From Lunularia cruciata (taxonomy: Eukaryota; Streptophyta; Marchantiopsida; Lunulariales; Lunulariaceae): DNA of 64,000 nt. The notes below the pieces were generated by a model. It had not been told where the DNA came from. It did no database searches and saw only the letters and a list, made by a program, of their open reading frames with translations. The position numbers and the translations under genes are program-made. Shown one piece after another: positions 1 through 9,990 of this stretch. The DNA lies in contig OX419756.1 of the NCBI GenBank assembly GCA_948567375.1, positions 59,782,333-59,846,332 on the forward strand, given 5' to 3'. The stretch's first letter is position 1. Each line of letters begins with the position of its first letter.

Positions 1-157
1 GATGGTGGGCCCCACCGTGAAGTCAGTACCCCAAACACAAAATCTGATCGTCGGAAAGTAGTCTCTGAGAAATTGCTGAAATAACTCTAACTACTATCAC
101 TGGAACTCCAATATCCGAGCATCTAGACGTGGCACTACAAATGGCATGAGACTTGTG
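1..157 (-). repeat. Inverted fragment of Gypsy family-A LTR
   Basis: This stretch is an inverted copy of 1245-1403. Both share, in opposite orientation, the GGGCCCCACCGT segment, the block reading CAGTACCCCAAACA here, and the block ending CACTACAAATGGC. It is cut by the window start on the left and abuts integrase-coding sequence on the right, so it is not a normal LTR/internal boundary. Confidence 0.8.
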
Positions 158-963
158 TGACAAGGCTTTGATTGATCATCGTACCACATCCCGAGATCAC
201 CTTGAGGCAGATGGCTTAGCAGAGAGAGTGGTTTAGACGGTGAAGAGAGGATTGAAAAAGTATGGTTTGCAAAGAGGCCACTTGGGAGATTGGGATCTCC
301 AATTACCTTGGTTGGCCATGGGCTATCAGTTCAGCCAGCAAGCCTCCTTAGCATCCTTCTCTCCATACTTTCTACTCTATGGACAAGATCTAGATTTACC
401 TACAGCCATTTGTCGAGATGCTATTGTAGTTTTGGACTTGGATGACCCCGATGTATGGATGAGCGCATGTTCTCAGCGGGCAGAGATCTTTTGGAGAGTG
501 ATGCCGATGGCTTTTGAGAACTTGGCGATGCTCAGCATAGAGATACTTTACGCTATGCTACCATTTGAGAAGGAGGTTATAGACCCTCGATCCGTTGATT
601 TCATCCAAGCGACTATGTATATCTACAGCAGACAGCCAGACAACACTTGATGTTTCTACAGGCCGCACTATCTTGAGGGTGCACGAGATTTTGCCATTTG
701 GAGTCCTTGTGTTAGAAGGACGTGATGTTGTTGCTTGGAAGGATCATGTACACAATTGTGTGCCATGCCACCTCCCAAACATTGATGGTACTATGGACCC
801 AAGCTTGGCACTTGTACGTGCAAGCTTGAGGTGTATGTTATGTGGCTCTTCTGGTGGAACTGCTACTATGTTAGTGTGTGATAGTTGTTTGAGAGGATGG
901 CATATGGCATGTATGACTCCTCCCCTCATGGTGGTTCCTCAGGGACAGTGGTTTAGGTCCTAG
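158..963 (+). pseudogene. Ty3/Gypsy pol C-terminus: integrase end plus PHD finger (decayed)
   Basis: This is the 3' end of a Gypsy polyprotein. The integrase core is readable from about 160 (LIDHRTTSRDH..EADGLAE, then a TAG), followed by LPWLAMGYQFSQQASLASFS and SPYFLLYGQDLDLPT, the usual end of the core and start of the C-terminal domain. The frame shifts near 600-650. After the PCHLPNIDGT segment comes a PHD-type zinc finger at 826-960: CMLC, then CDSC, then GWHMAC, then PPL..VPQG.W. The final Cys pair lies beyond a one-base frameshift, and a TAG follows at 961. Integrase inserts the cDNA; a PHD finger would be expected to bind histone H3 tails and steer insertion, the job a chromodomain does in chromoviruses. 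The stop, the frameshifts and the missing upstream pol show a dead copy. Confidence 0.85.
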
Positions 964-1142
964 ATGTACTGACCTATAGCTAGTTCATTCTTTATATGGT
1001 ATAGATTGCAGACATGCGACTAACGATGGGGCTCCATAGCACTTGACCTCCTGATCTTTGCCCATTAGAGGGTATACCATATACTTAGAGTAGATGGCTA
1101 TTTGGAGTTAGAGAGACCTAACCGCCAGCTAGGGGAGCGATT
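964..1142 (+). other. 3' untranslated part of Gypsy family A with possible polypurine tract
   Basis: This is a short non-coding stretch between the PHD finger and the LTR start. AGGGGAGCG just before the LTR at about 1131-1139 is a candidate polypurine tract for plus-strand priming. Confidence 0.4.
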
Positions 1143-1696
1143 GTGGCACTTTAGAGTCTATGTATGACTTATGTGTGAGTTGTGCTTCTATAGTGTATGA
1201 TGTTGACAGCGATGTATGTTGTGTAGCAATGTATATACGCACAACAGTTGTCACGCCATTTGTAGTGCCGTGTCTAGATGCTTGGACACTGGAGTTCTAG
1301 TGATAGTTGTTAGAGTTATTTTAGCAGTTTCTCAGAGACTACTTTCTGACAGTTAGATTTCATGTTTGGGGTACTGACTTCATGGTGGGGCCCACCGTCA
1401 CTTTGCACCGTTTGCACCATTGAGTGTGCCATCAGCGGGACCGTTAGGGTTTCAAAGCTAGCTCAAGTCTAGGGGGTATAGTTTCAAAGTGAGCTCCAGA
1501 GAGCTCACTTCTCTGATGTTGAGCCTTCGAGTTCCTGGCTATGGTGGATAGAGGCCGCCGAGTGTCACCTGGATTCTCTATGCTTGAGTGGGTGTGGCTT
1601 GACTGTAATCGATGCCCAGTTGTTGGCAGTTTATAGAGTGATAGATCAAGTACTGATCTGAGTTGAGTTTAGTTGAGAGTGGTAAGCAATCTGATT
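1143..1696 (+). repeat. LTR of Gypsy family A
   Basis: It begins TGTGGCACTTTAGAG right after a purine-rich tract. Its first ~95 bases recur in direct orientation at 1697-1798, its 1245-1403 part recurs inverted at 1-157, and about 1250-1660 recurs inverted at about 6525-6962. One sequence repeated four times and lying next to the pol 3' end is best explained as an LTR. The right boundary is inferred from where the next direct copy begins. Confidence 0.7.
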
Positions 1697-1803
1697 ATTG
1701 TGGCACTTTAGAGTCTATGTATGACTTATGAGTGAGTTGTGCTTCTATAGTGTATGATGTTGACAGTGATGTATGTTGTGTAGCGATGTATATATGCATG
1801 ACA
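1697..1803 (+). repeat. Partial tandem copy of the family-A LTR start
   Basis: About 100 bases almost identical to 1140-1242 (TGTGGCACTTTAGAG..., AGTGTATGATGTTGACAG). The copy breaks off near 1798-1805, where minus-strand Gypsy protease sequence begins. The rest of this LTR is not to its right; a matching remainder occurs inverted at about 6525-6962. Confidence 0.75.
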
Positions 1804-2240
1804 CAGACAATTGCCATCCCTATGACATATAGAGGCAATCTCTGCTTCTGTGATTTTTCTTTAACCCCAATGATTGACCATTGGTGGATTCTCACTACTT
1901 TTTTCCTCCAATCCACCATAGGGTTGTATTGCTCCATCCATGGTATGCCTAAAATTGCATCATAACAAGCTAACTGTATCACTTGCCACTCAATTGCTTC
2001 CTGATATTCTCCTATAGAGAGGGTTACCCGTCTAGGTAATGACTCAATCCTCTCTGTTTGCCCATTAGGTAACTCTACTTCTTCACTCCCATCTCTCTCT
2101 AGATCCATTCCCAATCTTATTGCAACAGAGTGAGACAAGAAATTCTCTTTTGCTCCTGGATCTATTAATACTCTCACTTGATTACCTTCTAGGATTCCAT
2201 TCACAACAATCAATTGTGAGGTTGCCTTTTGAGATCTTTG
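1804..2240 (-). pseudogene. Retroviral-type aspartic protease of element B (truncated)
   Basis: The protein read leftwards from about 2213 contains VLIDPGAKENFLS, the active-site Asp loop of Gypsy proteases (DPGA in place of DSGA), then the flap region, then AILGIPWME, the conserved I-L-G-P/I-W segment. It matches the protease of element C (VLIDPGAIENLLS). After LPLYVIGMAI the frame runs into family-A LTR, so the natural continuation into reverse transcriptase is lost. In intact elements this enzyme cleaves the Gag-Pol polyprotein. Confidence 0.85.
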
Positions 2241-2288
2241 CGCATTATTCTTCTTCCTTTCCTCTCTTCTCTACTTCCTTATTGAGAA

Positions 2289-2945
2289 TGTAACACCCAT
2301 TTGTGCATGTGTGTGGTATTGTGATATTTAGCTTGGTATTACAAGTACTTAAGAGATATTATTTATATAGAGATAAAGGATGGTTCTATATTAGTCATGG
2401 TTAGCTAAAGTTAGTCATAGCTAAGATAGATGGGACCTTACTTTAGAGGAAGTAGAAAAGATGAGCACCACTATTTTGGATTTTAGTGTGTTGACTTGGT
2501 ATTATTCCTAGGTGTTTGGCTTTGGGGAAAGAGTTGAGAACTCTTGGGCCCGCAAGCCTTTTTGTTTTGGATTCTTCTTTAGTCCAAGGATAGCCCATGT
2601 GAAGGAATCCTTGCTTTAGTGGTTGGGTCAAGATAAGGGGAATATGCCCATGTGAATGGATATTCCTTTCTACTTTTTGACTTGACTTGACTTTTAGTCT
2701 AGTAACTTGAGTTACTACGGTAAATAGTAACTTTGGTACGTAACTATTTCACAAGTATATAAACAAGGGGTGAGGAGGTACTCATCATCCTTTCATTTGC
2801 AACTATCTCTCTCTCATTGAGTTCTCTAGTGAGCAATGTCTTGAGTCTTGGAGTGTTAGCCTTGGAGGAGTATGATGGAGTTGGGGTTCCTTGCCTTCTT
2901 AGTCCATGGTGCGCTACCATAATAGCCATCAGAGGTTCATCCTGA
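2289..2945 (+). repeat. Solo LTR of an unrelated element inside element B
   Basis: It begins TGTAACACCC, a common Gypsy LTR start, and interrupts the gag-protease junction that is continuous in element C. It carries a TATA box (TATATAAAC, about 2756-2764) followed by a CT-rich leader, as in an LTR promoter on the plus strand. TGAGA occurs next to both borders (2283-2287 and 2947-2951) and could be the target duplication, although the fit to the ends is one base off on the left. The right border is approximate. Confidence 0.6.
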
Positions 2946-4079
2946 GTGAGAGACAGGCCGGCTCACAAGCCAATAAGGCCGCGAGGTACATTTACTAGCG
3001 TCTTCATTTTCCAAAGTGATTTCCACCTCCTTCTCTTCAATGTGCCTTTCCATGTTTTTCAAAGATTGCCTATACAAAGGCCGAGGGCCTCTAGGGAAAC
3101 GAGTGCAATAGTTGGTAGATATGTGCCCAATATGGCCACAATTGTAACAATGGTGTTGTTCTCTTTGAGCCCCTTCTCCTTGTGGGATTCCATCTCTTTG
3201 TTCTTCTACCCGTCCCCGCTCCCCTTGAAGTGGTCGTGCTCCTTGATCCCGGAATTGAAGGTTGCCCAATTCCATCAGTACTAGTCCACCCATGTGTGGC
3301 ATTTCTGCCCAATAATGTTGAGGTGGAACTACTCCTTCACCTCCACCTAATGCTCCTGCTATTCTCTGTGCACAAGCCATGGCTTCAAATACCGTGCAAG
3401 GATTTTGCACCATGACTTCTTGGCAAATCCGCTCTTTCAACCCTCATTTGAAATTGTCGAGAGCCTCTGTTGGACTCATGTCGGTAATTGCAACTTGTAG
3501 ATCTAAAAATGACTCCACATACTCTTGTATGATATTCTTCTGTCTCAATCCCCATTGTCGGGTTTGAGCCATCTGCACAGAATCCATCGATTGGAAATTC
3601 TTCAACAGTCCTTCTTGCATTGCTGTCTATGTGACCTCCCTTCTTTATGCCAACATGGATTGTTCCCAAGCATCATACCATGTGAGGGCTTTATCGGTCA
3701 AGTACCCACATGCAAACACGCCTACAGCATGCTCTGTGATCTTTGTTGAAAACAATCGGAAATATCGATTCATTCTTGAGATCCAATTTTCCACTACTCC
3801 CATCGTACGCTGCCCCTTGTAAGGCTCAATGTTGCAAGTCTTCTTCATCCGGAGTAGCAATGTGGCTTCATCATTGATAGGGTTCGTAGGCACGGGTGCC
3901 TCTCCAAGTATTTCAGTTGCAAGTACTGGGTTTTGAGATGGCTCTTCTTCTTGCATGGCTTGATCGTTCCTAAGGATCTGCACTTGAATTTGTAGTGTCT
4001 ACATTGTCATCTTAATCTCTCAAAATTCATTCAACATCCCTTGCATTCCTTGCACCAACTCTTGTAATTGCGGATCCAT
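2937..4079 (-). pseudogene. Gypsy gag of element B (frameshifted)
   Basis: The start codon is taken at 4079-4077 (MDPQLQ), the same position relative to the leader as in element C. Segments in shifting frames follow: MQEEEPSQNP, then a capsid region (NWISRMNRYFRLF, ALTWYDAWEQ, about 3983-3645), VQNPCTVFEAMACA near 3400, and a zinc knuckle CYNCGHIGHISTNYC near 3150-3104. Compared with element C the last zinc-knuckle Cys is displaced (Tyr in its place, Cys one residue later). Gag forms the virus-like particle and the knuckle packages RNA. Several frameshifts rule out a functional product. Confidence 0.85.
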
Positions 4080-4187
4080 GGTTCATGCAACACTCAATTG
4101 CTAATGTCTACTTCAATACAGAGTCAATATAATCACTCTAGAAGGCGCACAAACTATTGGAACTACCATTGGGACCTCAGAAGCTAT

Positions 4188-4541
4188 CATTCGTTGATAA
4201 TACTCTCACAAAAATTCCTAACCATAAAATCTCTAAATATCACCTTCGGTCTCACTACGTAACGGTTTTCTACTTGCATATTGAAAGGGAGAGGATTTGG
4301 GACATTCATATCCATATTATCATAATAGAATGTAGATTGTCAAATCCCACTCTCTGTCATATATCACCACAAGTAGAATCACCGAGTTTGGTGAGTTCAT
4401 CACTTTGTCCATGAATTTTGCACCAAAGTGATAAACTAGCGATACATTTATCTGCTCACGCTGGATATACATAACCTTGATGTGGAATGGGTTTAAGAAT
4501 GGAAAGCTAGGTGCAGGAAATTGTCCTCTCGGTGCATCCAT
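4188..4541 (-). pseudogene. Leader ORF between PBS and gag (element B copy)
   Basis: It starts ATG at 4541 (MDAPRGQF..PSFPFLNPF). After about 55 codons the open frame diverges into DREWDLTIYILL, but a shifted frame continues with MDMNVPNPLPFN and RYVVRPKVIFRDF. Both halves match the corresponding ORF of element C (46336-46762) residue by residue, with indels. It lies upstream of a complete gag, so it is not simply the gag N-terminus. I do not recognise the family. Confidence 0.6.
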
Positions 4542-4665
4542 CCCATCCGCTCTTCTAAAGTCCTTCCTAAGTCTAGCAATTACTCTATGTTCTCCACCTC
4601 AAATTACTCAGTTTTAGTAGTTCGTGCTATTCCAAGAGAGATGATCCACTCTCTTGGACTAAAAC

Positions 4666-4681
4666 ACTCGCTCTGATACCA
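4666..4681 (-). promoter_or_regulatory. Primer-binding site of element B (initiator tRNA-Met type)
   Basis: On the minus strand this reads TGGTATCAGAGCGAGT, starting one base after the LTR end. TGGTATCAGAGC is the classic plant PBS complementary to the 3' end of initiator tRNA-Met. Confidence 0.9.
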
Positions 4682-4682
4682 T

Positions 4683-5420
4683 TGTAATACTCTAAGGACA
4701 AGAGAAGAGAGAAAACAAAGATTGCACACTCAAACATTTGATGCCCCAAAGGAGCACCTTCTCTTTATTATATAGGCAAAGAGGATCTCCTCCAAGGAAG
4801 CTCCACCATAGGATTAGGAACACAGATAGGTGACATGTCAGCAAGCTCCACCCTTGGATTACTTACTTGGATGGGTGACATGTCTGGTCTAGGCCCTATC
4901 TGGTTGGTCAAACAAGCATTGACCGGAGGGAATATTTTAGGGAATCTTCTTGTAGGAATCTCAAAATCACATGAGTAAGGTACCGTTGGAAAGTTCTCGA
5001 CAAGATAAAGCTGGGGGGGAGGGAAGGGAAGCCTTTACTTTGTTAGGGGGGGTCTGCATATTTTCGAGGCCTAATTCATCCGTTTAGGCCTCCAAAATTG
5101 CCTTCAAAGATTTCAGGCATATTTTGATTCCTACTCTATTAGTAGAAGTCCCCTTTTGGTGATACCCCTTTCTGATCTATTTAGTCCATCATGTGTAACA
5201 TCCTTCCAGATGTTACCAAACCAATTCTCACATTTAAATCATATGTCTAGCTATTGGTTCTAAGGTTCTCAAGTCTATTTTGGTTTTTTCCCTATTCGTA
5301 GAAGTACTCTTTTGGTGATACTTCTATCTGATCTATTTTGACCGTCATGTATAACATCATTCTAGATGTCACCAAACCAAATTTCACATCTAGATCATAT
5401 GGCTAACTCTTGGTATTACA
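4683..5420 (-). repeat. 5' LTR of Gypsy element B
   Basis: On the minus strand it begins TGTAATACCAAGAG and ends GTATTACA, adjoining the PBS. It is homologous along its length to both LTRs of element C (45458-46196 and 51270-52016) and to the solo LTR at 62017-62638. It contains a TATA-like TATATAA with a nearby AATAAAG polyadenylation-like signal, seen reversed at about 4765-4780. Confidence 0.9.
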
Positions 5421-6524
5421 TCATTCCTCAATCTCTCTTCGTTGAAAATCACACCTTCTACATGAGTTCCTCCTCGCACTATCAAGTTTAGTCATTTGAG
5501 CATTAGCTGTTTTTTTGCTTGTACTTTCTTGATTGAAAAATCTGAAGCAAAGTTATTACATTATCTTTGCATGAAGTTGATCACTCCAAGGCAAAGTTTC
5601 CTTACTTTGGGTTTCTTTATGACAAGTCCAATCTAAGTACTTTTGTCCTGACACAAAGTCACTTTCCTTCGGGTTTCAATCCAAAGATACAATTCTCCAT
5701 CTTTTAACGCCATTTGGGTTTGATATGAATTTTTTTGTACATTTCTTCTTCAAAATAGAACAAAAACAAAAAATGTGGGTACCATAAGGTCAAACCTTAT
5801 TATGTACAATCTAGCAAGATGGGCAAATTTTGCCAAACAATGACCAAAATCTACTCTAAACTAGCTAGCCTCACGCTAGCAAGCTAGCTTGATGGCCCTT
5901 CTAGGCCTTCTAGACCTTCTAGGCCTCTCATAGCCCGTACTCCTATGCCTTGAAGCCTCTATTCAGCCAAATGAGGCCTTTTTGCTTGCCACTTTGAACC
6001 CTCTCCAAATCTGGCAAAACTCCTCCAAATTTTTGAAACTCCTCCAAATCTGACCAAAATTTGACATAAACTCCAGCAAAAATCTGACATAAACTCCAGC
6101 AAAAATCTGACATAAATCCCTAAAGTTGGCTGATTGCCAAATCCTCCGCTAATTCTCCACTCAAGCTAAATTGAAATGACAAGTTTCTCCAAATCATAAT
6201 TCATGGGTATGTGTTCCCAATTCCACCTCCAATTTCATTTTTACAACTCGCACCATATTGGTCTTGCTTTCACCTCTTGAGCTCAAAACTACAACCATTG
6301 CTCAAAAATTGCTTCTCTTTGCTTCTCTTTGCTTGAAATTTGGCCAACACTTGCGCACACCATCTACTTCACAGCCAAATCTACATCAATCAACAAGCTT
6401 TGGCACACTAGGGAGAACCTAAACTCCAATTGAGCTACCAACAATCAGCGAGTCTTGGAGATACTACCCACACTCTCAATTCATGCACTTAATTTCCACT
6501 TGACTTCACTTCTCTAATGTAATC
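5421..6524. other. Non-coding stretch with short tandem repeats
   Basis: No gene is visible. It contains a run of GGCCTTCTAG-type repeats at about 5890-5925, a ~23-bp tandem repeat (AATCTGACATAAACTCCAGC) at about 6058-6118, and repeated TTGCTTCTC near 6308-6335. It may be decayed internal sequence of the inverted family-A element whose LTR follows. Confidence 0.5.
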
Positions 6525-6962
6525 AATTCATTTACCCAACTCAAATCACACTCAATCATATAAATACTTGATCTATCACTCAATGATCTACCAACAACTA
6601 TGCACTAATTACAGTCAAGCCACACCCACTCTAGCTAAAAGAATCCAAGTGATGCTCATCGGCCTCTGTCCACCATAGCCAGGAACTTGAAGGCTCAACA
6701 TTAGAGAAGTGAGCTCTTTGAAGTTGCAGTTCAAAACTATACCCCTAGACTTGAGCTAGGTCTCAAATCCTAAGGGTCCCACTGACGGCACACCCGACAT
6801 TCCATATGGTACAAGTGACTGTCACCATGGAGTTAGTACCCCAAACACAAAATTTGTCCGTCAACAAGTAGTCTATGAGTAACTACCACAATACTCCTGA
6901 CTACCAACACTACTACTCCAAAGTCCAAGCAATCTAGATGTGATGCTACAAATGACGTGATA
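6525..6962 (-). repeat. Inverted partial family-A LTR
   Basis: It matches the reverse complement of about 1250-1660: GATAGATCAAGTA, CCTGGCTATGGTGGA, AGCTCAAGTCTAGGG and the distal TTTGTAG block are all recognisable in reverse. It lacks the first ~100 LTR bases, which are exactly the part present alone at 1697-1803. Confidence 0.75.
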
Positions 6963-8115
6963 GCATGTACAACACTCTCTCCCCCTCCCCCCCTTCTTCT
7001 CTCTTTGTAGACTTTGTATCCTTAGACTCTATTATGTTTCAAGTGGGGCTCAATGATTGTATGCACACTCATACCCTTTCTAGCATCCTCATTGACTTGC
7101 CTTTACTTGGTAGAGCTAGAATCCTCTTTTGCAGCAGGAAGGGCACAAGAGCTTAGCTTCATGCTTCCTCTTTGATTGAAGACTTATGATTCATGTTAGA
7201 GGAGTTCACCATGGCCCTTCAATTTTTGCCATGCCTACCATATCCATCACTCTTGGGCTTACATGACCATTGTTACACGTGATTCTACATTGGATGTTAA
7301 GGGCATACATATTTTACAATATGCCATAAGAAGAGAGCCTACTAGAATCTATCATGCCATTAGAGATGTGGTGGACTAGATCCTATTATCTACACGCTCA
7401 CATGTTTAGATCAAGTGATGGATGGTCCTACCAGGCCAACTCATTAGAGGATGCACATTGATATTGTCACCTTCAAAGATGGCTGACATACATTATATGA
7501 TGTGGTGGTGGCAAACCCACTTTGACTAGAGTTCTTAGCATGAGCTAGCATCCAAGCAGGAGTTGCAATGATCATTGTCACTATGGGAAAGGAGGACCAC
7601 TATGACCCACAGTTTGCCTCCAACACCTTCATCTGCTAGCAATGGAGCATTTTGGCCACCTCATCATCGGTTTAATTATCTCCTTTGAGAGGTGGTGCAA
7701 GGCTCACTATAGAGGAGAGTGGCCTTGATTTTCTCACCTGCCATGCTTACCTTGTATTTTTGGTAGAGGGTCTCTATCACCCTACAGAGATCACAAGTTC
7801 TAAGTCTTCATGATAGGCATCAATAGTGGGCAGGCCGGTCTATCGGTAATCCCTCTCCTTTTTTGCCAAACATACCATTGGAGGATCTATAGCACATCGT
7901 GCAATTATAGTTCCTTTGTCGCTTAGTTTGCATATTTCTAGTATTGGCTAATCTATGTAGTGCTTTGTTCTTTATGCCAAATGCGCATTGCTTTTGGTTT
8001 CTCCTCGCCTTTTTGCCCTTTCTATGGGGTCTTGTACTCTTCCTTTCTTTTTGCACCTTTTGGTGCGCTTGCATTCCTTTTCTTAGGTATATTCTTGGCC
8101 ACTTTCAGAATATTT
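6963..8115 (+). mobile_element. LINE family D, 3' fragment (copy 1)
   Basis: This is homologous throughout to 16880-18310 (copy 2). Broken frames give RARILFCSRKGTRA, then HPSLLGLHDHC, VDIVTFKDG-type and HTLYDVVVANP (about 7458-7533), and the DHYDPQFASNTF segment. The same order of RAR, G..W, LGLPHP-like, zinc-binding and DVVV.DP motifs occurs in LINE family E here, and I read it as the zinc knuckle plus restriction-like-endonuclease end of an early-branching non-LTR retrotransposon. The CT-rich 3' tail (about 7920-8110) is shared with copy 2. Stops are frequent and the RT is missing, as expected for 5' truncation. Confidence 0.65.
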
Positions 8116-9884
8116 TTTGCCTGGTTAGTCTACCCTTGGAGGGTTTGACCGTTAACTTTTTTTCAGTTCAAGGAGAACACAAGTGTGGTGATAATCCCCA
8201 ATATGGATTTGGATGCCCTTCACTTGAACCTCATCCACCAAAGTCATACTAACGAGAAAAAGTGGGTACCAAGTTGTTCTATCTATTTCCATGGGTTACC
8301 GTCGTTTCCTTTGTGTCGAGCCGGACACTCAATGGTCAGTGCGACTGTCTATTATTATCAGTGCGAGTGTCTATTAATATCAATTTCAAAGGAGGTTCCC
8401 AACTTTGTCCTGCTATGTTATGCTGTATTTGTTCATCCTCGTTCACTCCAAAGAGAATTCGACCGTCTCCTCTGTCGTCCTTGTGAAAGAAAGCTATGTC
8501 ACGAGCAGACCACCCTAGACGCACACTCCTAAAATCTAGAATACTAGAAAAACATTCTGCGGAACAAGATGTCCGACATTGCGTCATTCTAAACACACAG
8601 AGTTCAATGTTTGAAATTCTGACTACTTATTAGAGCTGCCAGGAGCTGATTCCTTCTGCCAACCGTTGAATTGAGGCTGAAATATCGCCACAGGGATTCA
8701 AACGCGCAGGGAACAGAAGATTCACAGAATTATGGGGGTGAGTAAAGTAAAATAATTGTCTCAACGCTTATGTTTATGTGTAGAACTTGGATTTTTATGC
8801 TCCCCTCCTTTGAGAAATGCTAAAAACATAATACCGCTTTCTAAACTACAGTCATATATTGAACATGACACATTATGGACAGTACTATAAGGATCTGATA
8901 ATGAGAACACAAAACCATGTGGAAGCTAGATCCTTATGGATAAAAAGGGTAAAAGGGATTGGAACCAGATTGTAGCACCAAATGGGGTCATGACGACTAT
9001 GACTATGGACGCATGTATTTCCCCTCATGTCAACTGGATTGGACTACGATCCATTCTTGATTGGTGCAATCCCTCCATTCCGGTCCTGGGATTGCAATTG
9101 TGGAGGTCGAAGGCTTGCAATTATCTCCACAATTAGAATGTAACTTCTCAAACATATGGTTATCCAAAGTTGGATTTAGGTTTTGGATATGTGCAGCTTC
9201 TGTTTTGGTTGTCTTTATCGAAATAAAAATAGAAATAATAAATTTTTATTTAATACATTTTAATTACAAAAATATTTTAATTCTAATTCTAAAGTAAGTG
9301 TTTATAAACATTTTTCTCTTCCCTTCTTTCCGGATGTACGTACCAGATCATACTTGGACAAACCATGGACTCAATCCCTGGATCCTGAATAAACTATGGA
9401 CCTCGCATCTTGACCCTGCAAATCTTCTCTTCTTCTCATGTGAAATACCATTGCATTGATGAAGATTGCAATTGATTTCTCTTTCCCCCTGTGTTTTCTT
9501 GTATTCCGGCCTAACTCATTGCTTTTCACTTATCCAACTTGCACCTATCGAGGGTGTTTTGTATATGCGATGGCCATGATGGTAGATTAAGACTCACTTT
9601 TGAAAGAATGGTCAGATGTTTGCTTTCTGAGATCATCACATATATGTTCTGAATATGCTATCCACGGACTTTGCTCCACTGAAAGGTTCAATGTATTGAA
9701 GAAATCAAGAGTGCAAAGAATCAGCTACTGCCTCAACTCCAAAGGAGTTGAATCAGAACTTCCACTCTCCCAATCAAGAGCTTCTGAATCAGGGATTTCC
9801 TCCTAGCATTCGCAACTTTGTTGTCATTGGGATTCTACTTGCTATCTGTGTAGAAGGAAAAGGGTGACCACATAGAAAACACAA
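8116..9884. other. No recognisable gene
   Basis: Only short open frames occur, none with recognisable domains. The composition changes from mixed to AT-rich around 9225-9300 (poly-AT stretch). A good 5' splice-site-like GGGTGAGTAA occurs at about 8735, so low-copy exon sequence cannot be excluded, but nothing supports a specific model. Confidence 0.4.
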
Positions 9885-9990
9885 ACGACAAGAAGACCAC
9901 ATCAAGCCGTAAAGGGGAGATATGAAAAAGGTAAAATGGGACTAAGCCCCAATAGAGTCTATATGAGAAATCTGCCCTACTGCACCTAAG
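9885..9990 (-). repeat. LINE 3'-tail module (attached to copy 1)
   Basis: On the plus strand: AAGACC..CATCAAGCCGTA, a short spacer, then a hairpin-like AATGGGACTAAGCCCCAATAG and GAGAAATCTG. The same module lies at 14781-14860, 27795-27890, 30785-30875, 31025-31118 and, in part, 31485-31535. Confidence 0.75.

Larger units (their letters stand above)
1804..5420 (-). mobile_element. Ty3/Gypsy element B (minus strand, 3'-truncated): LTR-PBS-leader ORF-gag-PR
   Basis: Reading leftwards from 5420: a 738-bp LTR (5420-4683), a PBS, a leader ORF, gag with a zinc knuckle, then the protease, which breaks off at about 1804. RT, RNase H, integrase and the other LTR are absent. It is the same family as element C at 45.46-52.02 kb: LTR, leader ORF, gag and protease all match that copy in order. 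A solo LTR sits between gag and protease. Confidence 0.88.

Noticed and set aside
744-929. 61-codon open frame on the minus strand
   Set aside because: It is the antisense of the PHD finger; the plus-strand frame has the domain.
7944-8252. Two overlapping hydrophobic frames that look like a membrane protein
   Set aside because: They are translations of the CT-rich 3' tail of LINE D, which recurs non-coding at 18170-18310.
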